64,000 nucleotides of DNA from Liolophura sinensis (GCF_032854445.1 NC_088307.1:6760001-6824000), one strand, 5' to 3'; positions 42,401 to 51,515 are shown, counted from the first letter of the stretch. The notes: a model not told the origin generated them from the letters alone. Numbers and translations: made by a program.

Positions 42401-44614
42401 CCAGTAAGTCAAGTCAGCATGATGTTGCTATCGATAGTATTCTCCACTGTGGTGCTTCAGTATTTATAAGAACCGTATATAGCTTTACGTGGGACTTTTA
42501 TTGATTTTTTTCAGAACTGGAAGGAGATGAATTACAAATGCTGGGACGGTCGGTTTTGCCGGATGTTACTCAGTGCGCCAGTCAGGCTCTCAGTGGTCTT
42601 AGCTACGGGTAGGTACATTGGCTGTTATCCTCCTCATTGACATTTTTGTTTGCACTCTAATATTTCATTTTCACATAATAGCTCGCTCCACCCCCTTGCT
42701 CGGCAAAAAGTTCATTTCATCGTCAAAATGTCTCAGAAAACTGTTAGATTACACGATACAGCGTGCACAATACCCATCATTTATTAAACAAGTGACTTCG
42801 TTTTAAAAACCCATGTCCATTTTGAGTTGTATACGAAGGCCAGTTCGACTTCCTGCAATTCGCACCTGTTCATGTTTCAAGCATTATAGCGTTTAACTTT
42901 CTACAGAAGTAATAATATATACGATAATCAAATCTTTCCACGTAGAATGCACAATACATATTTTTGCTATATGAAATTTGCTATACTTGAAATGTGAAGC
43001 GTAAATTTCAGGGAAAAGATTTGTTTCTCAAGCAAGCCTACACTATAGTTATACCGTTACGCCCGACGGCGCTTTGTCCGCTAGTGTCCTTGTCTGCGGG
43101 GCTTTTGCAGCGAAGCTTTTGTATCCCATGTACAATGACCACACAACTTGGGCCCAAATCATATTAAGGTGGAATGCTTGCCCACTTTCGTGAGAAACAA
43201 TCACAAGACATCAAGTTTTCATTTGCCATCAATTGATCAGTGAGTATGTTATGTTTGTCCACAGCTTTGGCAGACACTGGAATGGCACTATACAAACGGT
43301 TTGGCGAAGGTTCTCATCAGATAGGAGTCAGCGCCCACATTGGTGGACTTTTGGCGGGTACGTCTTTCACTCAATCAACATTCAACGAAACATAGCTTAG
43401 TTTGTTAGAAGTTAACTAACATTTTCACTTCAGTCGAGGTTGGGATGGGTGGGGTCATGGCCGAGTGGTGAAGGCGCGGGTCAATTCCTGCCTCGGACAT
43501 GGGGTCCCTTCATGGTAATGTTCACGGTGCCTTTGTGGAATCAGGCGGTCGAGGGGGCCTCCGTGGTCGAGATGGTTAGCACGCCAGCGCGGCGAAATGA
43601 CACAGGCGCCTTTCACCAATGCAGTGGCTGTGAGTTCAAGATCAGCTCATCTTGGCGTCGTCTCCGGCCGAACGTGGAAAGGTCTGTGAGCAAACTGCGC
43701 ATGGTCGTGGGTTTCCCCCGGGCTTTGTCACGTTTCCTCCCGCCATAATGCTGGTCGCCGTCGTATAAGTGAAATATTCTTGAATATGGCAAAAAATGCC
43801 AATCAAAGAAATAAAAAAGAAATAATTAAGACGGTCTACTCTGACACTCTGCTCCATGTCTGTTTCCGCTCAACCCTGGACAAGGGACACATACATTCAC
43901 CGGGTTGAATTAGGTTACCACGTTGGATATATGAACAGCTGCAATCAGAGCGCTACTGAGATACATATTTTATTATCGACAGCTGATAAGCTGGCTTGGT
44001 ACACGATTTGAATACTGATTTCACTAATTCACCTAGAACATACCTTGCATCTTTCCATTATGGCTGAAAACTATTTACTGCTTCTCTTTGCATGATTCTG
44101 TCTTCAGTCTATACCTTTAGGAATGGACCTAGGGATTATTGCCCTGGATATTGATTTATACCCCTGGTATATGACTGTCTGTTTCGACACAAAGATCCCG
44201 CGTGGTCGTTTTTGTAGTTTTACCTAACAGTCGTTGAGCTTGTTGTGTGGCTAAAAATCTATGCGTCGCATCTTCATCAGTTACCTTACAGAGACCGGTG
44301 GGTTACTTCGGGCCGCTGTTGTGTTATTGAACCATTCTTAATTACGGAGTGAAACACCAAAAATCAAATAAATAAACAAATCAGTAAATATATGAATACT
44401 GGGAAGATGGGATATTAATTTACCGAGTCCTGATTTTCTTTCAGGCCTTCTGATCGGGGTGCCTTTCTTGAAAAACATCAATGTCAAGCCTTGGGAGAAG
44501 ACGGTCGGCTGGGTTACTCTTATCGTGTACCTGCTCTGTTTTGTGGCTGTATTGCTATTTAATGGCTTCTACAAAGGCTACCCACCTACGGACTGGTCGC
44601 CATGTTGTCACTAA
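33313..44614 (+). CDS. Rhomboid gene 2: RHBDL-type protease, complete
   Basis: Tandem paralogue of the upstream rhomboid gene, predicted secretase-type intramembrane serine protease. Eight exons: 33313-33429, 35482-35664, 36863-37017, 38873-38985, 41799-41899, 42515-42608, 43265-43357 and 44445-44614, giving 341 residues. The N-terminus (MSRKGQRKDKGQRKG) is short and basic, then acidic; no EF-hand is encoded. Residues 80-112 hold CPPP and TM1; W141-R142, H155/N159, S207 in GASGG and H279 in SAHIGG complete the active-site set, and the protein ends DWSPCCH. Introns hold SINEs, a 53 bp donor-seeded array (intron 3) and Penelope-like element debris (introns 4 and 7). A possible 5' UTR exon upstream cannot be excluded. 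Confidence 0.92.
33820..34078 (+). repeat. SINE family A, full length
   Basis: CTCCGTGGCTCACTTGGTTAGCG head, GAGTTCAAGTCCAGCTCATC, and tail TTGAGTACGGCGCAAAACAC with AATAAGTAAATAAAT. It abuts a minus-strand copy tail to tail, forming a palindrome. Confidence 0.93.
34079..34175 (-). repeat. SINE family A fragment, minus strand
   Basis: TTTGGTGTTTTGCGCCGTGC, TCAAGAATATTTCACTTATA and CATGACCATCCTCAGGTTG, the inverted tail of family A, directly next to a plus-strand copy. Confidence 0.85.
34480..34562 (-). repeat. SINE family A tail fragment, minus strand
   Basis: TTGTTTATTTATTTGCTTGG, ACATTTCACTTATGTGACAC and CGCATTATGGTTGG. Confidence 0.7.
35095..35178 (+). repeat. SINE family A tail fragment
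   Basis: AAATATTCTTGAGCGCGGCG and TAAAACACCAATGAAATAAT. Confidence 0.7.
35285..35440 (+). repeat. Diverged SINE-like fragment
   Basis: GATGGGAAAGTTTGCCAGTA, TAATGCTGATCATGACGGCC and GTATAAATGGAAAATTCTTG follow SINE A order but are strongly diverged. Confidence 0.5.
35482..35664 (+). CDS. Gene 2, linker and TM1 exon (183 nt)
   Basis: Acceptor TCTTCTGTCAG, donor GTGAGTAG, phase 0 both ends. Encodes VEIVDTADGRTQWDEVDG through RYRWCPPPLSMFIISLSQ. The CPPP-TM1 end matches gene 1 but the 40 upstream residues do not. The donor has no repeat array, unlike the homologous donor of gene 1. Confidence 0.92.
36265..36345. repeat. Copy of a GAAAGACCA-type inverted-repeat arm
   Basis: AAGAAAACACTACAATCAAG and TATCTGTCAGATGAAAGACC match the arms of the element at 46762-47014. 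Only one arm is clear here. Confidence 0.5.
36410..36548. repeat. Short 27-31 bp tandem repeat
   Basis: GAATCCCCTTCTATTGTTAT with CTCTGG recurs about five times with CTTTTTCTGTTG variants, giving an incidental 131-codon frame. It lies in intron 2 of gene 2. Confidence 0.8.
36863..37017 (+). CDS. Gene 2, L1 loop exon with WR motif (155 nt)
   Basis: Acceptor CTTGATCTCAG, donor GTAAGGGA, ends two bases into a Gly codon. Encodes IIVFIVYAVELANNGTPVTA through EAWRFITYMFIHIG. Same length, phase and motif as gene 1 exon 15824-15978. Confidence 0.95.
37005..38165. repeat. 53 bp minisatellite seeded by a splice donor, about 20 units
   Basis: Unit GCTCATTCACAATATAGG then GTAAGAAGGACAACTATGTG CTGACAAGTCCGGGC. 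The true exon ends TTCATCCATATAGG at 37017; donor-like GTAAG recurs at 37158, 37264, 37317 and on to 38112 with a 53 bp step. The unit near 37211 has GAAAG. Confidence 0.94.
38198..38478 (-). repeat. SINE family A copy 1 of a tandem duplication, minus strand
   Basis: AATAAAGCGAGTTAGCAAAA flank, then reverse-complement SINE A (GACTGGTGTTTTTCACCGTA to GCGTACTAACCACC). The copy with its flank is repeated directly downstream. Confidence 0.88.
38479..38758 (-). repeat. SINE family A copy 2 of a tandem duplication, minus strand
   Basis: AATAAAGCGACTTAGCAAAG flank and SINE body repeat the preceding 280 bp with few differences; the copy lost TATTTATTTATTTGA-type tail units. A duplication of DNA after SINE insertion explains this better than two insertions. 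Confidence 0.88.
38873..38985 (+). CDS. Gene 2, TM2 exon with HxxxN (113 nt)
   Basis: Acceptor CATCTCTTGGCAG, donor GTATGCAC. Encodes YLHLTFNVIIQLVLGVPLEW and VHSWWRVPIIYLIGVIS. H155 and N159 match the conserved pair. Confidence 0.94.
39560..39965 (+). mobile_element. Penelope-like element, terminal non-coding module (copy 1)
   Basis: GCAGCAACGATAGTACGACA, GTGAAATGTGGCCTCTTGTC and TTCATTTAC-like spacing match modules at 40480-40860, 40861-41130, 47490-47700 and 48000-48300. It sits just upstream of an RT C-terminal fragment, in intron 4 of gene 2. Confidence 0.6.
39985..40425 (+). pseudogene. Penelope-like RT, C-terminal fragment, broken
   Basis: Encodes QYIDDLLVFNN (RT catalytic DD region), then NIVNYPYLD and VYISRL/FVRSC/DDFSQRHKLLLQ blocks in shifting frames with stops. 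These blocks occur in the same order in better copies at 49640 and 50790. It is a dead fragment inside an intron of gene 2. Confidence 0.7.
40480..41130 (+). mobile_element. Penelope-like terminal module, two tandem copies
   Basis: CACGTACAGCACAGAGAGTA at about 40490 and GACGTACAGCACAGAGAGTG at about 40866 begin two direct copies about 376 bp apart. Both contain CTAGCACCATGGCTTAAGCA and GAATTAGGTAAAAAAA. Tandem terminal repeats are typical of Penelope-like elements (pseudo-LTRs). Confidence 0.65.
41131..41345 (+). mobile_element. Penelope-like tail module
   Basis: CATTCCAGCATCAATGCAAA, GCTTCTCTTTGCATGATTCC, GGTGGTTTGTGTTATTCGTC and TGGCTGGTATACGAATGTTT match tails at 44035, 47315, 50320, 51590 and 52850. 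Confidence 0.7.
41799..41899 (+). CDS. Gene 2, catalytic serine exon (101 nt)
   Basis: Acceptor TCTGTTACAG, donor GTGAGTTT. Encodes GSLAHSLTDHAVDLAGASGG and GYALIGAHLAAVVT; S207 is the nucleophile. Confidence 0.95.
42118..42368 (-). repeat. SINE family A, minus strand
   Basis: TTTATTTATTTGTTTGTTTG, AGAATATTTCACTTATACGA, CGCCGGCCAGCATTATGGTG and the inverted tRNA-like head TGGACCATTGCGCCCTGCTGG. Confidence 0.88.
42515..42608 (+). CDS. Gene 2, cytosolic loop and TM5 exon (94 nt)
   Basis: Acceptor ATTTTTTTCAG, donor GTAGGTAC. Encodes NWKEMNYKCWDGRFCRMLLS and APVRLSVVLAT. The first 17 residues differ from gene 1 only at one site. Confidence 0.94.
42885..43045. repeat. Dispersed repeat, copy 1 of an inverted pair
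   Basis: Roughly 145 bp including CAAATCTTTCCACGTAGAAT, GCACAATACATATTTTTGC, GTGAAGCGTAAATTTCAGGG and AAAAGATTTGTTTCTCAAGC is present in reverse complement at 46388-46530. Confidence 0.88.
43265..43357 (+). CDS. Gene 2, catalytic histidine exon (93 nt)
   Basis: Acceptor TTTGTCCACAG, donor GTACGTCT. Encodes ALADTGMALYKRFGEGSHQI and GVSAHIGGLLA. H279 is the general base. One codon shorter than in gene 1. Confidence 0.93.
43452..43545 (+). repeat. tRNA-derived SINE head, third type
   Basis: A-box-like TGGCCGAGTGGTGAAGGCG and B-box-like GGGTCAATTCCTGCC at close spacing, followed by ATGGGGTCCCTTCATGG. Spacing and missing stems argue against a functional tRNA. Confidence 0.55.
43555..43820 (+). 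repeat. SINE family A, full length
   Basis: CCTCCGTGGTCGAGATGGTTAGCAC head, GAGTTCAAGATCAGCTC, CATAATGCTGGTCGCCGTCG and a tail TTGAATATGGCAAAAAATGCC with AATCAAAGAAATAAAAAAG. Confidence 0.92.
43830..44205 (+). mobile_element. Penelope-like 3' region and tail
   Basis: GGTTACCACGTTGGATATAT, GAGATACATATTTTATTATC, GACAGCTGATAAGC, then the tail module (GCATGATTCTGTC...). Lies in the last intron of gene 2. Confidence 0.65.
44445..44614 (+). CDS. Gene 2, last coding exon (170 nt)
   Basis: Acceptor TTTTCTTTCAG, stop TAA at 44612. Encodes GLLIGVPFLKNINVKPWEKT, a last membrane segment and YKGYPPTDWSPCCH. Same length as gene 1 but without the downstream array. Confidence 0.95.
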
Positions 44615-44974
44615 GTGATCAAGAGAACTGGAGAGCGTTGTCTGTGAACGGCGTCAGGCGTTTAAATATGCGCTGGTGAAAATCAACATCTGGTGCCAGC
44701 ATACTGTTATGAATGTATGATTCAAAATGGACAATATCAAGAGCTGACAAGAAAGTCTTCTCCAGTATTCTATATTGTGTTTAGGGGAACCATTCGGTGG
44801 TAAATCATGGGTAATTACATTTGGGCCTATACTGCTAAGATGATGATAGACAGCGATAATCATGTACTTTCGTCGTCACGATATTGTCTCAAATTCTGCC
44901 GATAATAGTTCTTTTATTCTCATTACTCTCGATTATTACTTGTGTGCACTTCTTGGTGTACTAGTACTTTACTC

Positions 44975-45065
44975 GTGGATTTTCCCCCGGGTTCTGCCCG
45001 GTTTCCTTCTGCCATAATGCTGACCATCGTTATATAATTGAAATATCCGTAAAATAAATAAATAC
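44975..45065 (+). repeat. SINE family A, 3' fragment
   Basis: GGATTTTCCCCCGGGTTCTG, CCATAATGCTGACCATCG and AAATAAATAAATACG. Confidence 0.75.
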
Positions 45066-46387
45066 GTTAGTAGTTAAAAAGCTTCCTTTGTAAAGCACAC
45101 TTTTCTCGTGGGAATAAGGATTATTCTCATTAAAATATACTGAACTGTACCACTGATGGAGATTATAGTATTATCCAATACCATTGATGAACAACATCTG
45201 TAATATGACCCATCTCACCACACTTATAACACCAAGTGGGCATTTGTTATGCGTGCAGCTTTCCTAACACAGGAAGCCACGTGCAAGCGTATGGGATGTA
45301 CGATATGAAGAGAAACGGCCTCTTTACAGTATTTTGTGTCCATTGAGTCCTCGTGGTATTTATAATGAACGGAAAGACAGATATTTTTTTTCAATAGTGC
45401 AATAACAGCAACGTGTTTCATCCCGTCATGATCGTTACGTATGCAAGAGTGTTACATGCTTATACTCATCATCAAGATTCACAGATGTCATGCCTTGTGA
45501 AATTTTGTTGACGCCGAAACGATTTGAACGATATTTTCCTAACATTCGTATTCGTACACAAAAATGTTATTCTTCATGACATTTCTTGCAATATAGTCCC
45601 ACTTAATGCATGTATACATTTCGAGAGTTCATCATGGAAAGTTTTACATTAAAATGTGCTATATTCAATTCAACATCGTACAGAGATTCTGTGTGTGCTT
45701 TGTATAGAATGTTTCAATAGAAATGGGATGTCTTAAGTTTGATTGTGCTTTTGTGAAATAAATTAAAAACCTTAGGGGTTTTATTCTTGTTTTATGTAGG
45801 TGTGTTTACATTTATTACTTTAGGCGTATTTGTTTATTATTTAACGTGTTAAACCTTGAGCTTTATGAAGCGATGGGATTTATGGTGAAAGAAAACATCG
45901 TGCAGAGACTGTACAATAACATCTTGACACATTCCATGTATATTGAGGTGCACGCTAGCGCATCCATAAAATTTTATGAGTTTTTATGACGACTAACACG
46001 AAATCAACTGTAACTTTCAGCGTGAGAAAAATAGAGCCAAAAGATTTGTCCTGAGGGCATTCGTACTCAGTTTTTTAGTGTTAATATACATCCAACTTTC
46101 TGCTACTCTGTGAGATATATTAATGGAACCTGGTTCTCATTTTTCCCGTGCTGTTCATCACAAAAAAGCCAATTTCCTATAGGTCTAACATATTTCAGTT
46201 GTGCTTACTGGCTTCACATAATTAATTTTGATGTATAATTCATGTATCACGGTGACTTCATTACCGGTGAGTGGTACGGGAATCCGATGTGAACGGGGTA
46301 AATTAACCAATCTTCAAACAACTTCCTGATGAACTTTCCCACGTATATGTCCAGCATATTGATGAAACACGCGAAAGGCGTATCAGT
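45066..46387. other. Possible 3' UTR and intergenic DNA
   Basis: No exon or known repeat apart from the AATAAA signal at 45757. Confidence 0.4.
45757..45762 (+). terminator. Possible poly(A) signal of rhomboid gene 2
   Basis: AATAAA followed within 25 bases by a T/G-rich stretch (GGGGTTTTATTCTTG). It would give a 3' UTR of about 1.1 kb. Other AATAAA nearby are in SINE tails. Confidence 0.3.
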
Positions 46388-46535
46388 ATAACTATAGTGT
46401 CTGCTTGTTTGAGAAACAAATCTTTTCCCTGAAATTTACGCTTCACATTTTAAGTATAGCAAATTTTATATAGGAAAAATATGTATTGTGCATTCTACGT
46501 GGAAAGATTTGATCATCGTATATACTATCAACGGA
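46388..46535. repeat. Dispersed repeat, copy 2 of an inverted pair
   Basis: Reverse complement of 42885-43045 with roughly 10 percent differences by eye and small indels. Confidence 0.88.
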
Positions 46536-46761
46536 AGTGGTCTTCAAAGGCCACGTGATGATGGTTACTGATTTACTCTCAACAAAGCCCTATTTGAACT
46601 GAGAATGGAGGAATCTACAAATTTCTTGTTCAAGACTGAGCCTATATCCCTTGTGTGTTAAATATTCAAAGGCGACGCCCTGCATTCGCAAAGACCGCTA
46701 AACGTACTGATCCATCAGGCCTATATGGCCTCACAATCTTTTTTGCTATGTTAAAGGCATA

Positions 46762-47014
46762 AAAGAAAACACTAATGTGAGGTATATGTTAGACGAAAGA
46801 CCACTAAACACTGTCTATAAAAACCAGTTTTTTAGAATTTTTTCAACCTACAAAAAAAGCCAAAAATATAGCCATGAGGTCATTGATACCCTCTGAATCT
46901 GATGTTTAAAACAATTTTACTCTGTTAGAAAATTTTAATTAAGAAATCGAACTAGTTTCTTCGACAGTGTCTAATTGTCTTTCATCTGATATATACTTCA
47001 TTTTAGTGTTTTCC
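46762..47014. mobile_element. MITE-like element with about 60 bp inverted arms
   Basis: Left AGAAAACACTAATGTGAGGT ATATGTTAGACGAAAGACCA pairs with right TCTTTCATCTGATATATACTT and TAGTGTTTTCCT. Arms are imperfect; the interior is non-coding. Similar single arms occur near 36290. Confidence 0.75.
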
Positions 47015-47204
47015 TTGATTTTATTCCCATGACTTGTTGGGCTAATTGTTCAATTCCCAAATTAGAGCAAGGGAATCTAGAGTGAAATGAAAAAGTAATG
47101 TATCATATGCATAACATATGAGAACTACAAAGTGCTGCCTCCTGGGGTACAAAGCAATGAACGAGTACTCTGTATTCCTACATGTAACAACTTTCAGGTG
47201 AGGC

Positions 47205-47485
47205 TACTTCCACTCGTACCTTTTATACATATATGAACGATTGCAACCAAATCGTATACATTTTGATTAAATGCAACTTATGAACTATTATGCAATACAA
47301 CTTGGATGCTTAATTCCTTCGCCTAGAACATCCCTTGCCTCTTTCCATCATCAATGAAAACTGTTGACTGTTTCTCTTCGCATGAATCCTGCCAAATTTC
47401 GTAATTTTTTATATACATGTACTTTGTTCGATATTTGGTGGTTTGTGCTAAACGTTATCATGGGGATAGATCTATCTGTGATACA
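47205..47485 (+). mobile_element. Penelope-like 3' region and tail
   Basis: CCTCTTTCCATCATCAATGA, CTCTTCGCATGAATCCTGCC and TATTTGGTGGTTTGTGCTAA match the tail module. Confidence 0.65.
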
Positions 47486-47489
47486 ATAT

Positions 47490-47700
47490 GTGTATTGGAT
47501 ATAAATAAGACGTACTCGATAGAGAGAAAAGTCACAGCAACGACGACAACGTGATAGCTAGAAAATGATCACACGTAACCGGTGAAATATGGCCTCTCGT
47601 CAATTTACCTCAGGAAGAGTTATTCTAATTGTTTACGTAAATGCTTAAACAGTAGCAACTTAAACAGCCACTAGCACCATGGCTTATGGAGAATATGGTA
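47490..47700 (+). mobile_element. Penelope-like terminal module
   Basis: GAAAATGATCACACGTAACC GGTGAAATATGGCCTCTCGT and CACTAGCACCATGGCTTATG match the module copies at 40480 and 40861. Confidence 0.65.
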
Positions 47701-47955
47701 AAATATGTGCATCGAAAGAGACATTCGTATATCAGCCGTCAACCACTGAGGACGTCCCAGGTCAATAATCATACAATCAATAATAATTCCCAAAAAGGGG
47801 TATAACACAAACCACCAAGAACTAAGACAGTATATAAAGTACGGAAATAGGACGGAATCATGCAAAGAGAAGCTGTCAACATTTGTTAAAGACGTTGGAA
47901 AGATGCAAGGTATGCTTTAGGCGACAGAGTGAAATCAATATTCAGATGTACCATT
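47701..47955 (-). mobile_element. Penelope-like tail module, inverted
   Basis: CAAACCACCAAGAACTAAGA and GGAATCATGCAAAGAGAAGC are the reverse complement of the tail. The tail at 47205-47485 and this copy face each other around a terminal module. Confidence 0.7.
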
Positions 47956-47999
47956 CGTTCTAAAGGACGAAATATGCAGTGGCATCAAGTACATTTTTT

Positions 48000-48300
48000 T
48001 AAACCTCACTGGTCTAGAAATGCGCAAAATGCTGTGTTGTGGTCACATTAGATATGCAATCACACTAAAACGGTGTAAAAGGGCCAGGCCTCAGGGATGC
48101 TTAGTTCACGGTGATGCTGGTTTATTCGGAAATACAATATGATTAAGACATACGGAATAAAGAGAAAAACTGGAGACAGCAACGATAGCGGGCAAATGGT
48201 CACAGGTAACCAGTGAAATACGGCCTCTCGTCAATTTATCTCAGTTAGGCTTTTATTATAAGTATTCATGTAAATGACTTAAACAGCAGCAAATTGGAAT
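48000..48300 (+). mobile_element. Penelope-like terminal module before RT body
   Basis: TCACTGGTCTAGAAATGCGC, TGCTGGTTTATTCGGAAATA and GGTAACCAGTGAAATACGGC match the other modules; it directly precedes the longest RT remnant. Confidence 0.65.
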
Positions 48301-48309
48301 GCGTACCGT

Positions 48310-50100
48310 ATAAGGACATATGTTCTTGTGATTCCGCTACTCTCTATACTACTTGATTCAATAAACCTACCACGGATTTTAAATGACCCGAAGGTTTGCA
48401 GTGCTGTGCCGAATTATTTCATCTTACAAGAGCCCCCATGCATTTCCTCACAATATAGAAAACCAATTGCATCCAAGATATTTGATTACGTGAAAGCAGT
48501 TAAAGATTTTGAGAAGTCTGATTACACATCTGGTGATATAGTCGTGATTGTGAATCGTCAGACTTATTTACCATCCGTGTCAACATGTCATGATGGATAA
48601 CCTTGATATTGTAAACAATGATGATCTACGAAGTCTGCTCGTGAGAAGGTTCGAAGCCGAAAAAAATTAATATGAGAACTAATCAGATACCTCTTTCGGC
48701 ACTTGAAATTTGTTTTTCAAAAAAAAAATGGTCTAAATGGGAGAAGGTAGAACTTTCATTCCTTGACACTTGGCTTGAGCTGGTTAAGAAAAAGGATGTG
48801 TATGCCATTTACCATATTAATACTAATGCTCATGTGACCGCCAAACTAGTTCTGAAGAATCCTACCGTGGGAAAGGTACTTGATGACCTTCAGAAAAAAT
48901 ACGTTTTTGTTCCAGGGGACAAGACCCCTTATAATATTATATTTGTCTGCAGAATTATTACTATCCGGGTCTTGTGGAAGAGCTTAACATCACAACTCCA
49001 GCAACATTAACGTATCCCATAACGACCTATCCTCTGGAAGAACTATTTAAAACACATCAGTCCTTTCTCATACAGAGGATTATACCCATACCTTCCCGTC
49101 ACACCGACATACTACAACATTACTACATTCCAAAAATGCATAAGTCCCCATACAAAATTCGCTTTCTTGCGAGGTCAAAAATCTGCTCCAATAAACTTGA
49201 CCCTCTTAACGAAAGCGTTACAAGAAGTACAGTTGTTTTGAAAGAATTAAGTACTGTTGTGCAATCGAAAAATATCAGGCGTCGACTGATGAGGATTTTG
49301 ACCTGTTTTGGACGACCTAAACCTGTTCTCATATGAACACGACCATACCACAGTACTAATTGTTTTGGTCTTTAATAAAACCGGCCACCGCCATGTTAAT
49401 GTCAGAGGCAACAAAGCCTTCTTCAGTTCCATTACATACAAGGATTACCATTCATGGGATGTTTCCATGTTCATGGAGTTGCTTGAATTTCTCATTAATA
49501 ACATCTATGTGAAATTCATGGATACTATATATCAACAGTGCATAGGTAATCCGATGGGTACAAGTTGTGACCTTACTGGCCAACCTATACCTGTTCTCAC
49601 ATGAATACGACTATAGATAGAAACTGTTAAGGTGTATTCCTCACCAGGTCCGATGTTTCTCATTCAATAAACGGCATATTGATGATCTGCTAGCTTTAAA
49701 TAATTCATGTTTAGCAAAGGATAGGAATAATATTTCCCCACTTTTGCTGGATTTAAAGGAAACCACAGACTCTCTAGATGGTACATCTTATGTGGACCTA
49801 AATTTGTGCAAAGACTAAAAGGGTTTCGTCCTTCGCACACTTTACCACAAGAGGGGTAGTTTCAATTTTGACATTCTACATTATCCTTATTTGAACAGCA
49901 ATATACCGAAGGGTCCTGCATAAGGCGTGTACATGTGTCGCCTTACAGCATTTGTTAGATCCTGCGTGTGTGACGATTTCAATCAACGTCACCAGTTATT
50001 ACTGCAAAAAACTAGTGTGTCAAGGTTATTCCATCAAACGCCTTCACTCCAAGTTCCTAAAGTTATACATTGAGTATAGTTCTCTTATAAGTAAATAAGG
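48310..50100 (+). pseudogene. Penelope-like RT polyprotein remnant, longest copy
   Basis: Reverse transcriptase of a retroelement, dead. Frame 48328-48600 gives an N-terminal block with PKVCSAVPNYFILQEPP; 48672-48960 gives KYVFVPGDKTPYNIIFVC; 48960-49300 gives YYIPKMHKSPYKIRFLARS, the finger motif of Penelope-type RTs. 49380-49570 carries LLEFLINNIYVKFMDTIYQQ and GNPMGTSCD, the motif before the catalytic box; 49660-50000 carries KRHIDDLL, NIPKGPA and AFVRSCVCDDFNQRH. Frames change repeatedly, stops intervene, and the palm motif between finger and LEFLINN is missing or scrambled. The lineage within Penelope-like elements is not resolved. Confidence 0.8.
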
Positions 50101-50520
50101 GCAGAGTGTCCAGAATCTCTGGCGCAGTACTTCACGATTGTGTCTAATTATGCCCAACCCGGGGCTATAGGGACTGTATATTCATCGTGTTCAGTTAGAT
50201 CGCCATGTTGGATATATGAACAGTTGAACTGAGATACATATTTTCTTATCGACAACTGAAATTTTAGCATAGTACACGATTTCAATACTGATTTCACTCA
50301 GTCGCCTAGAACACACCATGCTTCTTTTCATCATCATTGAGAACTGTTGATTGCTTCGCTTTGCATGATTCCGCCCTGTTTTCGTACTTTGTATACTTTC
50401 TTAGTTCTTTGGTGGTTTGTGTTATACATCGTTTTGGGAATTAGCCTTGTGATTATTGACCCGCAACTTCTTTATTCGTTGACGGCTCGTATACGAATGT
50501 CTGCTTCGACATATAAATCT
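50101..50520 (+). mobile_element. Penelope-like 3' region and tail
   Basis: TGTTGGATATATGAACAGTT, GCTTTGCATGATTCCGCCC, TTTGGTGGTTTGTGTTATAC and GGCTCGTATACGAATGTCTG. One frame gives LVLWWFVLYIVLGISLVIID, hydrophobic and shared among tails. Confidence 0.7.
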
Positions 50521-51270
50521 AATAAAACTGGTAACCGCCACATCAACGCCAAAGGCAATAAAAACTTCAGGCCCACTACACACACGGGTTACTATTTACA
50601 GGGTGTTTCATTCTTCATCGTGTTGCTTGAATTTTTAATTAATAACATCTACACAAATTGTGCCCTCCTCTTTCTCTCAATGGATTCTAGTTGTTGCAGA
50701 AATTATTAAAAAGTAATCTTTATCAGGCTTGATCTGCTAGCCTGAAAGACCCTATATATAGGAAATCTGTCAAAAATATATATCTTAGCTGTATTTAAAG
50801 GAAACTACAGACTCTTCATATCCTACATCTTTTCTGGACCTGTATTTGAACAAAGATCGAAACGGTTTCCTGTCACGCCGATTTTACAAGAGGGTTAATT
50901 TCAATTTTGGCAGTGTAAATTATCCTTACTCGGATAACAATATACCGAAGGGTCCTACATATGGCATGTACATATCTTGCATTGCAGCATTTGTGAGATC
51001 CTGCGCGTTGCGTGACGATTTCAATCAACGTCACAAGCTATTACTGCCACACCTGTTCTGTCAAGCTTATTCAGTTAAACGCCTTCACTCAAGTACCTTA
51101 CGCCTCAGTGAGTATAATCTTCTTGTAAGTAACCATGGATATAGTGTTCAGAATATCTTGCATCATCCTTCACGTCTATGTGTAAATCCGCTTAACCGGG
51201 ACGAGGGGATGTATATTCGTCGCTCGTCACCCTGTATTAATAAACACGTGCAATCAAAGCGCAAGTGAGA
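50521..51270 (+). pseudogene. Penelope-like RT fragment fused to preceding tail
   Basis: NKTGNRHINAKGNKNFRP and LLEFLINNIY appear right after a tail module, then after a deletion DRNGFLSRRFYKRVNFNFGS, NIPKGPTYGMYI and AAFVRSCALRDDFNQRHKLL. The frame 50846-51268 is the best-preserved C-terminal part. Confidence 0.75.
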
Positions 51271-51344
51271 CATATTTTGATAATCAACAGCTTAGTACCA
51301 GCATAATACACGATTTGGATACCAATTTCATCCATTCGCCCAGA

Positions 51345-51515
51345 ACATTCATCCTTCCAGTGTTCGGTCTTTCCAGTAAACAATAAGGGCGTTCCAGGTC
51401 AATAATCGCAAGGCCAAGGCGACGTAAAACATAAACACCAAAAAACTAAGAAACTATATAAAGTATGAAATTAGGCCGGAATCACGTGGTTAACAGTTTT
51501 CAGTCATTTTTGAAA
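51345..51515 (-). mobile_element. Penelope-like tail module, inverted
   Basis: ACACCAAAAAACTAAGAAAC and GTATGAAATTAGGCCGGAAT are the reverse complement of the tail; it lies head to head with a plus copy. Confidence 0.65.

Noticed and set aside
43452-43545. Functional tRNA gene with GGCCGAGTGG box
   Set aside because: Boxes are too close together and stems are missing; followed by SINE-like sequence.
48328-48600. Host gene
   Set aside because: Sequence matches the N-terminal part of Penelope-like RT proteins, and flanking modules are element repeats.
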